From Rosistilla ulvae (GTDB taxonomy: Bacteria; Planctomycetota; Planctomycetia; Pirellulales; Pirellulaceae): 64,000 bases of DNA. The number at the start of each line of letters is the position of its first letter. Positions within the stretch are counted from its first letter, which is position 1. The translations under genes were made by a program, and so were the position numbers. Positions 27,886-36,506 of the stretch are shown one piece after another. Location: the NCBI RefSeq assembly GCF_007741475.1, contig NZ_CP036261.1:7069798-7133797 (forward strand), written 5' to 3'. Under the pieces are notes generated by a model. That model had not been told where the DNA came from. It worked only from the letters and a program-made list of their open reading frames with translations, and did not search any database.

Positions 27886-27910
27886 TCCCAACCACCCAAA
27901 GGTGAATACC

Positions 27911-29281
27911 ATGTCGATCGCAAGTATCAATCCCGCGACGAACCAGACGATCCACGAATTCGAACCGCTCAATAAAGATGCCGTGCTCGATGCGATCGAG
28001 GCTGCCGATCAGGCCTACCAATCGTGGCGAGAGACGACGTTTGCGGAGCGGCAGAGGTGTCTGTTGAAGTTCGCCGACCTGCTGCGAGCCGATGCCGACG
28101 AATATGCCCGGATGATCACCTTGGACATGGGCAAGCGGATCTCGGAGAGTCAGTACGAGATCGAATACTGTGCGAAGATCGCGGAGTTTTATGCCAACGG
28201 AGCCGAGCGTTTTCTGGCCGACCAACCGATGGAGGTCGCCGACGCCGATGCCTACATCCACTACGAACCGCTTGGCGTTTTGATGGGCGTGATGCCGTGG
28301 AACTTCCCGTTCTACCAAGTCGTCCGTTTCGCCACGCCGAACATCATGGCGGGCAATACGGTGTTGGTGAAACACGCCAGCAACGTCCCGCAGTGCGCTG
28401 CGGCGATCGAAGATCTGTACTCGCGCTGCGGATTGCCCGACGGCGTCTACACGAACCTGTTTATCCCGTCGGAGTTTGTGGAGATGATCGTCGCGGACCG
28501 GCGGGTCCAAGGCGTCTCGCTGACCGGCAGCGAACCGGCGGGCGCCGCGGTCGCGGCGCTGGCGGGGAAGAACCTAAAACGAAGCGTCTTGGAACTCGGC
28601 GGCAATGATCCGTTTATCGTCTTGGAGGACGCCGACCTCGAAAAAACTGTCGAACTGGCTGTCAAAGGGCGGATGGTCAACGCCGGTCAATCGTGCGTCG
28701 CGTCGAAACGTTTTATTGTTGTCGAAGCGGTTGCCGAACGCTTTTTGGAGGGCTTCAAAAAACAGCTCTCCACGCTTCAGATGGGCGACCCGATGGACGA
28801 GCAAACGACGCTCTCGCCACTGTCGACCGAATCGGCTGCTGTCAAACTGCAGCAACAGGTGCAATCGTCAATCGACGCCGGAGCGACTGTCGTGATCGGA
28901 GGCGATCGGCCCGATCGCGAAGGAGCTTACTTCAACCCGACGATCCTGACCGATGTCACGCCCGAGATGCCGACTTTCGATCAGGAACTGTTTGGTCCGG
29001 TTGCGACGGTCTATGTCGTCAAAGATGAAGCGGAAGCGATCGAGCTGGCGAATCGTTCGTCGTACGGTCTCGGCGGCAGCGTCTATACCGCCGACGTGCA
29101 ACGCGGCCGACGCGTCGCCGAAAAGATCGAGACCGGGATGGTCTTCATCAACCAACCGACCAAGTCGCAAGCGGAACTTCCCTTTGGCGGAATCAAGAAC
29201 TCCGGCTACGGTCGCGAACTGTCGCACTTGGGGATCTTGGAGTTTGTAAATAAGAAGTTGATTCACCTCGGCAAAAAGTGA
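27911..29281 (+). CDS. succinate-semialdehyde dehydrogenase (NAD(P)+), ALDH superfamily
   Basis: The 456-residue protein starts at ATG 27911 behind AAAGGTGA. The aldehyde dehydrogenase signature is complete: '[15 protein letters not shown]', the general-base Glu in '[10 protein letters not shown]', and the nucleophile Cys in '[12 protein letters not shown]'. The N-terminal '[19 protein letters not shown]' and '[19 protein letters not shown]' fit the SSADH (GabD/Sad) subgroup, which oxidises succinate semialdehyde to succinate. No gabT or glutamate decarboxylase gene is close, so the source of the aldehyde is unclear and a broader semialdehyde role is possible. Likely cotranscribed with the SDR upstream and the MDR oxidoreductase downstream. 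Confidence 0.88.
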   Translation: MSIASINPATNQTIHEFEPLNKDAVLDAIEAADQAYQSWRETTFAERQRCLLKFADLLRADADEYARMITLDMGKRISESQYEIEYCAKIAEFYANGAERFLADQPMEVADADAYIHYEPLGVLMGVMPWNFPFYQVVRFATPNIMAGNTVLVKHASNVPQCAAAIEDLYSRCGLPDGVYTNLFIPSEFVEMIVADRRVQGVSLTGSEPAGAAVAALAGKNLKRSVLELGGNDPFIVLEDADLEKTVELAVKGRMVNAGQSCVASKRFIVVEAVAERFLEGFKKQLSTLQMGDPMDEQTTLSPLSTESAAVKLQQQVQSSIDAGATVVIGGDRPDREGAYFNPTILTDVTPEMPTFDQELFGPVATVYVVKDEAEAIELANRSSYGLGGSVYTADVQRGRRVAEKIETGMVFINQPTKSQAELPFGGIKNSGYGRELSHLGILEFVNKKLIHLGKK

Positions 29282-29343
29282 TTACGCCGCCGACGTCCGC
29301 CATTCCAACACATCACCCAACCTCTTGTATAACGGATACCTCG

Positions 29344-30369
29344 ATGTCAACCAACGCCACGCAAGCCACGCGATCGCGACAGATCGAACTCGCTTCGCGT
29401 CCCGACGGGATGCCGACGAAAGCCAACTTCCAACTGAAGACAGCTGAATTGTCACCGATCGGCGAGGGGGAGTTCCTGGTCAAGAACCATTGGATGTCGG
29501 TCGATCCCTACATGCGAGGCCGGATGAAAGAGGGGAAAAGCTACGTGCCACCGTTCCAAATCGGCGAGCCGTTGGAAGGCGGATGTGTTGGCGAAGTGGT
29601 GGAATCGCGGCATCCGAAGTTCAAGACCGGGGCGATGGTGCTGGGCAACCTCGGTTGGCGGGAGTACTGGAAGTCCGACGGCGCGGGCGTCGTGGTTGTC
29701 GATGCTAAGCGAGCTCCGGCGCAGGCTTATCTTGGCGCGTTGGGAATGACGGGGATGACCGCCTGGGTCGGGCTGAACAAGATCGCCAAGTTGCAACCTG
29801 GCAGCACCGTTTTTGTCTCCGCCGCTTCGGGAGCTGTCGGATCGATCGTCTGCCAGTTGGCTAAAGCGAAAGACTGTCGGGTGATCGGCAGCGCTGGCAA
29901 GTCGGAGAAAATCGATTGGCTGCGCGAGCAGACCGGCATCGATGCTGTCATCAATTACAAACAGACCGATGATCTGGCAGGGGCTTTGGCGGAGCACGCT
30001 CCCGATGGCATCGACGTCTACTTCGACAACGTCGGTGGCGATCATCTGGAGGCAGCGATCGAGGTGATGAACGACTTTGGTTGCTGTGTCGAATGCGGAA
30101 TGATCTCCACGTACAACGCGACCCAACCGCCTGTCGCGCCGCGGAATCTGTTTAAAGTGATCGCCAAACGCTTGCGAATGCAAGGCTTTATCGTCCGCGA
30201 CCACATGGATGCCCAAGACGAATTCGTCGAGGAGATGTCCTCGTTGATCGAAGCCAAAAAAATAGTGTGGGAAGAGACGGTCAGCGAGGGGATCGAGCAT
30301 GCACCGCAAGCGTTCATCGGCCTGTTCGAAGGAGAGAACCTGGGCAAACAACTGGTTCACATTGTTTGA
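29344..30369 (+). CDS. NADP-dependent MDR oxidoreductase (CurA/LTB4DH-like)
   Basis: This 341-residue protein lies 62 bases after the SSADH gene. 'RQIELASRPDGMP', 'NHWMSVDPYMRGRM' and 'ALGMTGMTAWVGL' are diagnostic of the zinc-free medium-chain reductases that include curcumin reductase CurA and leukotriene B4 12-hydroxydehydrogenase. The nucleotide-binding loop is 'VFVSAASGAVGSIVCQLAK', and 'YFDNVGGDHLEAAI' and 'CGMISTYNA' follow. These enzymes reduce the alkenal or alkenone double bond of reactive carbonyls. Together with SDR and SSADH it suggests an aldehyde-detoxifying set, which is an inference from proximity. The first unit of a long repeat array begins seven bases after the stop. Confidence 0.9.
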   Translation: MSTNATQATRSRQIELASRPDGMPTKANFQLKTAELSPIGEGEFLVKNHWMSVDPYMRGRMKEGKSYVPPFQIGEPLEGGCVGEVVESRHPKFKTGAMVLGNLGWREYWKSDGAGVVVVDAKRAPAQAYLGALGMTGMTAWVGLNKIAKLQPGSTVFVSAASGAVGSIVCQLAKAKDCRVIGSAGKSEKIDWLREQTGIDAVINYKQTDDLAGALAEHAPDGIDVYFDNVGGDHLEAAIEVMNDFGCCVECGMISTYNATQPPVAPRNLFKVIAKRLRMQGFIVRDHMDAQDEFVEEMSSLIEAKKIVWEETVSEGIEHAPQAFIGLFEGENLGKQLVHIV

Positions 30370-30375
30370 CCGCCC

Positions 30376-31488
30376 GGGTGCCACTGGCTCGGCCAGTGTT
30401 TTTTAACTTTTAAGCAGCACGGGCCAAGCCCGTGGCACCCCGAAGCATCTGTGATTCTCTACTGGCGATTGTCTTTGCAACCATCCGCCCGGGTGCCACT
30501 GGCTCGGCCAGTGCCTTTTTACGCAGCACGGGCTAAGCCCGTGGCACCCCGAAGCATCTGTGATTCTCAACCGGCGACTGTTCCTGCAACCATCCGCTTG
30601 GGTGCCACGGGCTCGGCCAGTGCTCTTACCCCTTACACAGCACGGGCTGAGCCCGTGGCACCCCGAAGCAGCAGTGATGCTCGACCAGCTGGCTGTTCTT
30701 GCAATCATCCGTCCGGGTGCCACTGGCTCGGCCGTGACATTTAGATCCTAAACAGCACGGGCTGAGCCCGTGGCACCCCGAAGCATCTGTGATTCTCAAC
30801 CGGCGACTGTTCCTGCAACCATCCGCTTGGGTGCCACGGGCTCGGCCAGTGCTCTTACCCCTTACACAGCACGGGCTGAGCCCGTGGCACCCCGAAGCAG
30901 CAGTGATGCTCGACCAGCTGGCTGTTCTTGCAATCATCCGTCCGGGTGCCACTGGCTCGGCCGTGACATTTAGATCCTAAACAGCACGGGCCGAGCCCGT
31001 GCCACCCCGAAGCATCTGTGATTCTCAACCGGCGACTGTTCCTGCAACCTTCCGTCCGGGTGCCACTGGCTCCGCCAGTGCTCTTACCCCTTACACAGCA
31101 CGGGCCGAGCCCGTGCCACCCCGAAGCATCTGTGATTCTCAACCGGCGACTGTTCCTGCAACCATCCGCTTGGGTGCCACTGGCTCGGCCAGTGCTCTTA
31201 CCCCTTACACAGCACGGGCTGAGCCCGTGGCACCCCGAAGCAGTTGTGATGCTCGACCGGCAACGGTTCTCGCAACCTTCCGTCCGGGTGCCACTGGCTC
31301 CGCCAGTGCTCTTACCCCTTACACAGCACGGGCCGAGCCCGAAGCATCTGTGATTCTCAACCGGCGACTGTTTTGCAACCATCCGCCCGGGTGCACTTGC
31401 TCGGCCAGTGCCTTTCTACGCAGCACGGGCCAAGCCCGTGGCATCCCGAAGCATCTGTGATTCTCTACCGGCAAGTGTTTTAAACATC
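30376..31488. repeat. tandem array of ten ~114-bp units built from nested palindromes
   Basis: Units begin with GGGTGCC at 30376, 30491, 30600, 30715, 30829, 30944, 31058, 31172, 31286 and 31389 (spacings 115, 109, 115, 114, 115, 114, 114, 114, 103). Each holds a palindrome CACTGGCTCGGCCAGTG, a short AT-richer spacer, a second palindrome CACGGGCTGAGCCCGTG, and a tail of about 55 bases ending CAACCATCCG. The outer GGGTGCCAC and GTGGCACCC also pair, so each unit is a hairpin of hairpins. Units 3-4 and 5-6 form a 229-bp direct duplication that looks exact. Because 114 is a multiple of three, long spurious frames run through it. There is no gene in 30370-31588. Confidence 0.95.
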
Positions 31489-31588
31489 CACCTCGCACTT
31501 CAGCTAAACTGGGCGGACCGATGCGACTTCCCATAGGAATCGATCGGGTCCCGACTGGTTGATACGAATTTGCAGAGGCGAGACTGTG

Positions 31589-33136
31589 ATGAGACTGCTT
31601 GCGATTGGAATCCTGCTGGGCTTGGCTCTCCCCGCGGTTGCGGAAAACGAACAGCCGAACTTCCTGTTCATCCTCGCCGACGATCTCGGTTGCAAGGATC
31701 TCAGCGGCGAAGGGAGCTCGTTTTACGAGACGCCGCGGATCGACAGCATCGCCAACGACGGGATGCGATTCACGCAGGGCTACGCTGCTTGCCAAGTCTG
31801 CAGCCCCTCGCGAGCGAGCATCATGTTGGGAACCTATCCGGCACGGCATGGGATCACTGATTGGATCGGTGCGGCCAGCGGGCTGAAGTGGCGGCGGAAC
31901 GATCGTGTCTTGCCAGCCGAATACGAACACAACCTTCCACTGGACCAAACAACGGTCGCCGAAGCGCTACGCGACGCGGGCTACGCCACATTTTTTGCCG
32001 GCAAGTGGCATCTTGGTGGCGAGGGATCGATGCCCGAGGACCATGGCTTCGACATCAATCGCGGCGGCCATCATCGCGGCAGTCCGCCCGGCGGATTTTT
32101 CTCGCCGTACAAGAACCCAAAATTGACCGATGGCCCAGCCGGAGAATCGCTGCCGATCCGCTTGGCCGACGAAACAGCCGGCTTCATCCGCGATTCAGCC
32201 GACCGCCCCTTCTTCGCTTTCCTCTCGTTCTACAGCGTCCACGGCCCGATTCAAACGACGCCGGAACTGTGGAAAAAATATCGCGACAAAGTGATGGCTG
32301 GCGAACAGCCCGAAGAACGGTTTCTGATCGATCGCACGCTCCCCGTTCGCCAGGTGCAAGATTGTCCGATCTACGCCGGGATGATGGAGTCGATGGACAA
32401 CGCCGTCGGCATCGTGTTGGACACGCTGCAGCAAACCGGACTCGACAAAAACACCGTCGTGATCTTCACCAGCGACAACGGCGGCGTCTCTTCAGGCGAT
32501 GCCTTTGCCACATCGAACCTCCCTTTCCGCGGCGGCAAGGGACGGCAATGGGAAGGAGGCCTTCGCGAGCCGTTCTACATCAAAGCCCCGGGCATCACCG
32601 CGGCTGGCAGCCACTGTGACACGCCGGTGATCGGAACCGACTTCTACCCGACACTCCTGGAACTCGCCGGCCTCGCGTCGCCCAAAGGGATCGACGGCGT
32701 CAGCCTCGTGCCGTTGTTGCGCGGCCGATCGATCGAATCCCGACCGCTGTTTTGGCACTACCCGCACTACGGCAACCAAGGTGGCGAACCGTCGTCGATC
32801 ATCCGCGACGGCGACTGGAAACTGATCCATTATTATGAAGATGGCCGCGACGAACTCTACCATCTCGCCGACGACATCGGAGAACAAACCGATCGAGCGA
32901 CGAAGCAGCCCGAACTGGCGAGCCGATTACGAGTCCAATTGGATGCATGGCTCGAGGCGACAGGAGCTCGGATCCCCCAACCCGACCCACGTTTCGACGC
33001 GGCCAAGAAGGAACAGCAACAACAGCAGATCGAATCGAAACGCAAACCGGCGTTGGAACGTCAGCACGCCCGATTCCTCGCAGAAGATTTCCAACCGAAC
33101 AAAGACTGGTGGGGATCGAAGGTAACTCGCGACTGA
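31589..33136 (+). CDS. exported formylglycine-dependent sulfatase
   Basis: The ATG at 31589 gives a 515-residue protein with a clean signal peptide ('LLAIGILLGLALPAVAE'); an upstream in-frame ATG at 31559 does not. The type I sulfatase signature is present: 'NFLFILADDLGCKD' (metal-binding Asp pair), and 'CQVCSPSRASIMLGTYPARHG', in which the Cys of C-S-P-S-R is the residue oxidised to formylglycine. 'GKWHLGGEG' and 'IFTSDNGGVSSGD' complete the active site. It most resembles the arylsulfatase A/GalNAc-6-sulfatase type that cleaves sulfated polysaccharides. No maturase or other glycan gene is adjacent; it stands alone between two repeat arrays. Substrate unknown. Confidence 0.94.
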   Translation: MRLLAIGILLGLALPAVAENEQPNFLFILADDLGCKDLSGEGSSFYETPRIDSIANDGMRFTQGYAACQVCSPSRASIMLGTYPARHGITDWIGAASGLKWRRNDRVLPAEYEHNLPLDQTTVAEALRDAGYATFFAGKWHLGGEGSMPEDHGFDINRGGHHRGSPPGGFFSPYKNPKLTDGPAGESLPIRLADETAGFIRDSADRPFFAFLSFYSVHGPIQTTPELWKKYRDKVMAGEQPEERFLIDRTLPVRQVQDCPIYAGMMESMDNAVGIVLDTLQQTGLDKNTVVIFTSDNGGVSSGDAFATSNLPFRGGKGRQWEGGLREPFYIKAPGITAAGSHCDTPVIGTDFYPTLLELAGLASPKGIDGVSLVPLLRGRSIESRPLFWHYPHYGNQGGEPSSIIRDGDWKLIHYYEDGRDELYHLADDIGEQTDRATKQPELASRLRVQLDAWLEATGARIPQPDPRFDAAKKEQQQQQIESKRKPALERQHARFLAEDFQPNKDWWGSKVTRD

Positions 33137-33296
33137 GAGACAGGGCGTTGTTGTCGTTGGGTTCCGCTGGGCGAAGCTCCAGCAATTTGCATTGTCCAGG
33201 CCAGCGGACTGAGCGTGGTGATTATCACGCGAACCCTGTAGATCCAGCTGCCCGACGATTTGCGTTGAAATCGAGATGGAATTGACAGACGGTGGT

Positions 33297-33327
33297 GTCG
33301 GGGTGCCGTTCGGCCCGGTGCCCCGAC
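33297..33327. terminator. hairpin downstream of the sulfatase gene
   Basis: GTCGGGGTGCCG and CGGTGCCCCGAC pair almost perfectly around a seven-base loop, about 160 bases after the sulfatase stop. No T-run follows, so intrinsic termination is uncertain; it could be another palindromic repeat. Confidence 0.4.
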
Positions 33328-33402
33328 CCCGTGAGTCAAAAGGTGCAATTGCCCGAGTCGTCGGAGTTGTAATTTGAGCCGCATCTTGTTGGTGATACTC
33401 AA

Positions 33403-34338
33403 GGTTTGCCGGACGTTGAAACTTCGTCCCCCCAAAGCACTGGCAGAGCCAGTGGCACTCGCAACTGGATTGCTGTGAGAGCATTCGGGTTGCCACTGGG
33501 GTTGTTCGGAGGCGTCCACCAGGTTTGTCATGGGGGCACTGGCTCTGCCGGTGCGTCGGGTAGCCGCTTACCTGGACTGGGCTTGAGTGCCACTGGCTCT
33601 GCCAGTGCATCACGACCGAAGTGCTACGCTTGGCATCAGGGACCCACGATTCAACTTCGTCCATGTCGCTGCTGCTTGTCGGGGTCCAGCAGCCTGCCCA
33701 CCCTCAATACTTTTCAAGATTGGCAACCCGCATCTCGTTGGCAGCACCAAAAGGTTTGCCGGACGTTGTGACTTCGTCCCCCCAAAGCACTGGCAGAGCC
33801 AGTGGCACACGCAATTGGATTGTATTGAGAGCTTTCGGGTTGCCACTGGGGTTGTTCGGAGGTGGCCACCAGGTTTGTCATGGGTGGCACTGGCTCTGCC
33901 GGTGTGTCGGGTAGCCGCTTACCTGGACTGGGCTTGAGTGCCACTGGCTCTGCCAGTGCATCACGACCGAAGTGCTACGCTTGGCATCGGGGACCAACGA
34001 TTCAACTTCGTCCATGTCGCTGCTGCTTGTCGGGTCCAGCAGCCTGCCCACCCTCAATACTTTTCAAGATTGGCAACCCACATCTCGTTGGCAGCACCAA
34101 TAGGTTTGCCGGACGTTGAGACTTCGTCCCCAAAGCACTGGCAGAGCCAGTGGCACACGCAACTGGATTGCAATGAGAGCTTTCGGGTTGCCACTGGGGT
34201 TGTTCGGAGGTGGCCACCAGGTTTGTCATGGGTGGCACTGGCTCTGCCGGTGTGTCGGGTAGCCACTTACCTGGACTGGCCCTGGGTGCCACTGGCTCTG
34301 CCAGTGCTTTGGGGACGAAGACTCAACATCCGGCAAAC
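33403..34338. repeat. repeat element with 350-bp units and terminal inverted repeats
   Basis: Units begin GGTTTGCCGGACGTTG at 33403, 33753 and 34103, exactly 350 bases apart; the third is truncated after about 235 bases. The left end (33404-33450: TTTGCCGGACGTTGAAACTT, then CGTCC and GCACTGGCAGAGCC) is repeated in inverse at the right end (34294-34338: GGCTCTGCCAGTGCTTTGG to TCCGGCAAAC), so the whole block is bounded by ~45-bp inverted repeats. Inside each unit are three or more palindromes of the CACTGGCTCTGCCAGTG type, the same core as the array at 30376-31488. No transposase is encoded. The region 33137-34520 holds no supported gene. Confidence 0.9.
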
Positions 34339-34520
34339 TCGCGTCTCCGATCTTTCCCCTCTGAACCAGATACCAACGCTGAAACCATCAACGGCGAGCC
34401 CGCTGCGGCGTATCTGGATGCCGTCGAAGCCGCTCCCCGGGCAAAAGAGATTGAAGGTGGGAAATAATCCGTGGTGAGAAATCTCAGTGGTTTTGAGCTT
34501 TGGGTTCCACAGGGCGAAGC

Positions 34521-36206
34521 TCAAGTGCGAATCGGGCTGCGTGGTTCAGATTGGCTGACTGGACCAGACATCTTCTGTGAGCTCTCAGGTGTCGATCGTT
34601 TACAGAAAAGATTCACCCCGACAAAGACGAAGACGTTGGCGGCGAGGCCCCAAGCGGAAGCGTGAACAGGGACATAGGTTTTGGCTTGCTGAACGATCGA
34701 GAGCAGGAAATCGAGCCCCGGATTCCCCAGCCAGAGGGCAAGGGGTGGGAAGAGCGAAGTGAAGAGGAAGGCGGTCAGCAAGCCAGCGATCAGCCCTAAC
34801 GAGGCGGCGGTGCCGGTTCCCCGTCGCAGGAACAGCACGTCGATCGTCATGGGGAGAAGTTGAACACTGAAGGCAACCGCGAATAGCGCCAAGTCGACGA
34901 TCATTTCCATGAAGCCCGAAATGCCACTCTCGGGACGACTGGCAATCAATACGACCAACAGCGAGGCCGTTGTCGCTGCCAAGATCACCAACCTCCCAAC
35001 CCAAACGCGTTCCTGTTCGCCAGCCTGTGGCCGGATGAATCGATCGTAGATATCCCGGGTCACCAGAGCGCTTAATGCGTGTAGATTGCTATCTGCGGTA
35101 CTCATCGCTGCGGCCATGATCGCGACAATTGTCAGAGACGCAAAGGCGACTCCGATGACTGGCCCCAACAGAGCTGGAAGATGATCGCGAAGGATGACCA
35201 CAAGGATTTGGTCGTAGTTCTCAATCCCAGGTGCCGGCTGGATCCCTGCCTCGCTGATCTGCAGCGGATAGAGTGCTTGCCCTCCAAGCCCTACCAGCAT
35301 GATGCCAAACATAAAGCAGCCCGTCAGCAGAATGATAAAGATCAAAGCACTCTTCTTCAGCGCGTCGCGGTCGCGCGCGGCGTAAAATCGCATCCACTGT
35401 GCCGGTTGAATGATTCCTCCGATCGGCATCAGGATGCAGACGCTAAAGAGCATCGGCAGCTGCCAAAATCCGCTATTGCCAGGCACCGTAAGCGAAGACT
35501 CGGGAAGGCTTGCGACGGCATCCCGGAAACCCGACAGGCCGCCGAGGCTAACGACCATCACGATGCCTGCGAGGATCATTCCCAAAACCAGCAGGATGCA
35601 TTGCAATGCATCCGTCCACGCGACGCTGCGCATCCCACCGATCATGATGTAAAGGGCTGTAATGACAGCCAATACCGTGGTGCCTATTTCAAAGGCATGG
35701 TCATATTCGGAGAACAGAACCGATGCGAGTTCGCCGCCCGCTTTCAATTGCATGATGACGTAGGGAATCGCAAACAACACACCGACAAATGTAATGAGTG
35801 GACGCAAGAGCAAGTGGCTATCGTAGTGCTCGCAAAGCATATCTGCCTGGGTCACGTAACCGTGCTTGCGACCGGCTAGCCAAATTCGCGAGCCGAGCAG
35901 GTAAACACAGAAACCCGCGATGGGAACGTTGAGGCTTACCAACGCAAAGACAACTCCCTCGCGATAAACCATGCCTGGGGCCCCAAGCAAGGCAAAAGAG
36001 CTGAAGAAGGTCGCCATGATCGTCAAGGAGGAGATCATCCAGCTCTGACCTCTCCCGGCCAAATAGTAGTCCTCTTCTCCGGTTTTGCTGTGGCGGTATC
36101 CGACGAGTCCTATGAGCAGCAGGACGATCAAGTACACGATCAGGACCCCCAAAGGGATCCAACCAAGCGACTGGGTTTGCGTTGCGATGTGGGGAAGATC
36201 ATTCAT
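34521..36206 (-). CDS. sodium:solute symporter (SSS family)
   Basis: This 561-residue membrane protein has the SSS pattern: 'GYRHSKTGEEDYYLAGRGQSW' (written over two strands of the family signature), 'FFSSFALLGAPGMVYREG', 'YIMIGGMRSVAWTDALQ', and 'AAAMSTADSNLHALSALVTRDIYDRF', the conserved TM8 signature with the Na2-site Ser/Thr. About 13 membrane segments are visible. It is expected to import a solute with Na+; a sugar or sugar acid is inferred from the isomerase-like gene in the operon and the XylR-type regulator. Its start overlaps the stop of a DUF3311-like small subunit by four bases (ATGA). Last gene of the operon. Confidence 0.92.
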   Translation of the reverse strand: MNDLPHIATQTQSLGWIPLGVLIVYLIVLLLIGLVGYRHSKTGEEDYYLAGRGQSWMISSLTIMATFFSSFALLGAPGMVYREGVVFALVSLNVPIAGFCVYLLGSRIWLAGRKHGYVTQADMLCEHYDSHLLLRPLITFVGVLFAIPYVIMQLKAGGELASVLFSEYDHAFEIGTTVLAVITALYIMIGGMRSVAWTDALQCILLVLGMILAGIVMVVSLGGLSGFRDAVASLPESSLTVPGNSGFWQLPMLFSVCILMPIGGIIQPAQWMRFYAARDRDALKKSALIFIILLTGCFMFGIMLVGLGGQALYPLQISEAGIQPAPGIENYDQILVVILRDHLPALLGPVIGVAFASLTIVAIMAAAMSTADSNLHALSALVTRDIYDRFIRPQAGEQERVWVGRLVILAATTASLLVVLIASRPESGISGFMEMIVDLALFAVAFSVQLLPMTIDVLFLRRGTGTAASLGLIAGLLTAFLFTSLFPPLALWLGNPGLDFLLSIVQQAKTYVPVHASAWGLAANVFVFVGVNLFCKRSTPESSQKMSGPVSQSEPRSPIRT

Positions 36207-36463
36207 ACGAAATCGTCCTCATCCGTGGTTTCGTCAGCCATTTCACCACGCCAAATCCATCGATACGAAACGATCGCCACCGCACACATCACGAAGTACC
36301 ATCCGATACCCCAGGAGTAGACGAGGGGCAAGCCAAGGAACATCGAGGGTCGATTGACCAGCAAAACGCCGGGGCCAACCCCCATGAGTAATGCAAGAAC
36401 AACGATCGCGGCCGCTAGAATGCTAAGCGTGCGGGAGGTTGTTGAGACGGGTTGGGGTTTCAT
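36203..36463 (-). CDS. DUF3311-like small membrane subunit of the symporter
   Basis: This 86-residue protein starts at ATG 36461-36463; longer frames lack a credible start. It has two hydrophobic segments ('LSILAAAIVVLALLMGVGPG', 'GWYFVMCAVAIVSYRWIW') with 'PSMFLGLPLVYSWGIGWY' between them, the layout of DUF3311 proteins that accompany SSS transporters. The stop overlaps the symporter start by four bases, so the two are translationally coupled and probably form one transporter. The C-terminus is acidic. Confidence 0.75.
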   Translation of the reverse strand: MKPQPVSTTSRTLSILAAAIVVLALLMGVGPGVLLVNRPSMFLGLPLVYSWGIGWYFVMCAVAIVSYRWIWRGEMADETTDEDDFV

Positions 36464-36506
36464 TGGATACCGGTGGGTGAGATCGGGGCGGGGATGCTGG
36501 CGGCGA

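Noticed and set aside
30403-31460. Long frames rich in Ala, Pro, Gly and Cys on both strands of the first repeat array
   Set aside because: They arise because the ~114-bp unit is a multiple of three; identical peptides recur with the repeats and no start has a ribosome site.
30376-31488. CRISPR array
   Set aside because: Units are ~114 bp, spacers are themselves repeated, the repeats are double palindromes, and no cas gene is present.
32927-34524. Minus-strand frames across the sulfatase 3' end and second repeat array
   Set aside because: They consist of translated repeats or antisense of the sulfatase gene, without ribosome sites or domains.
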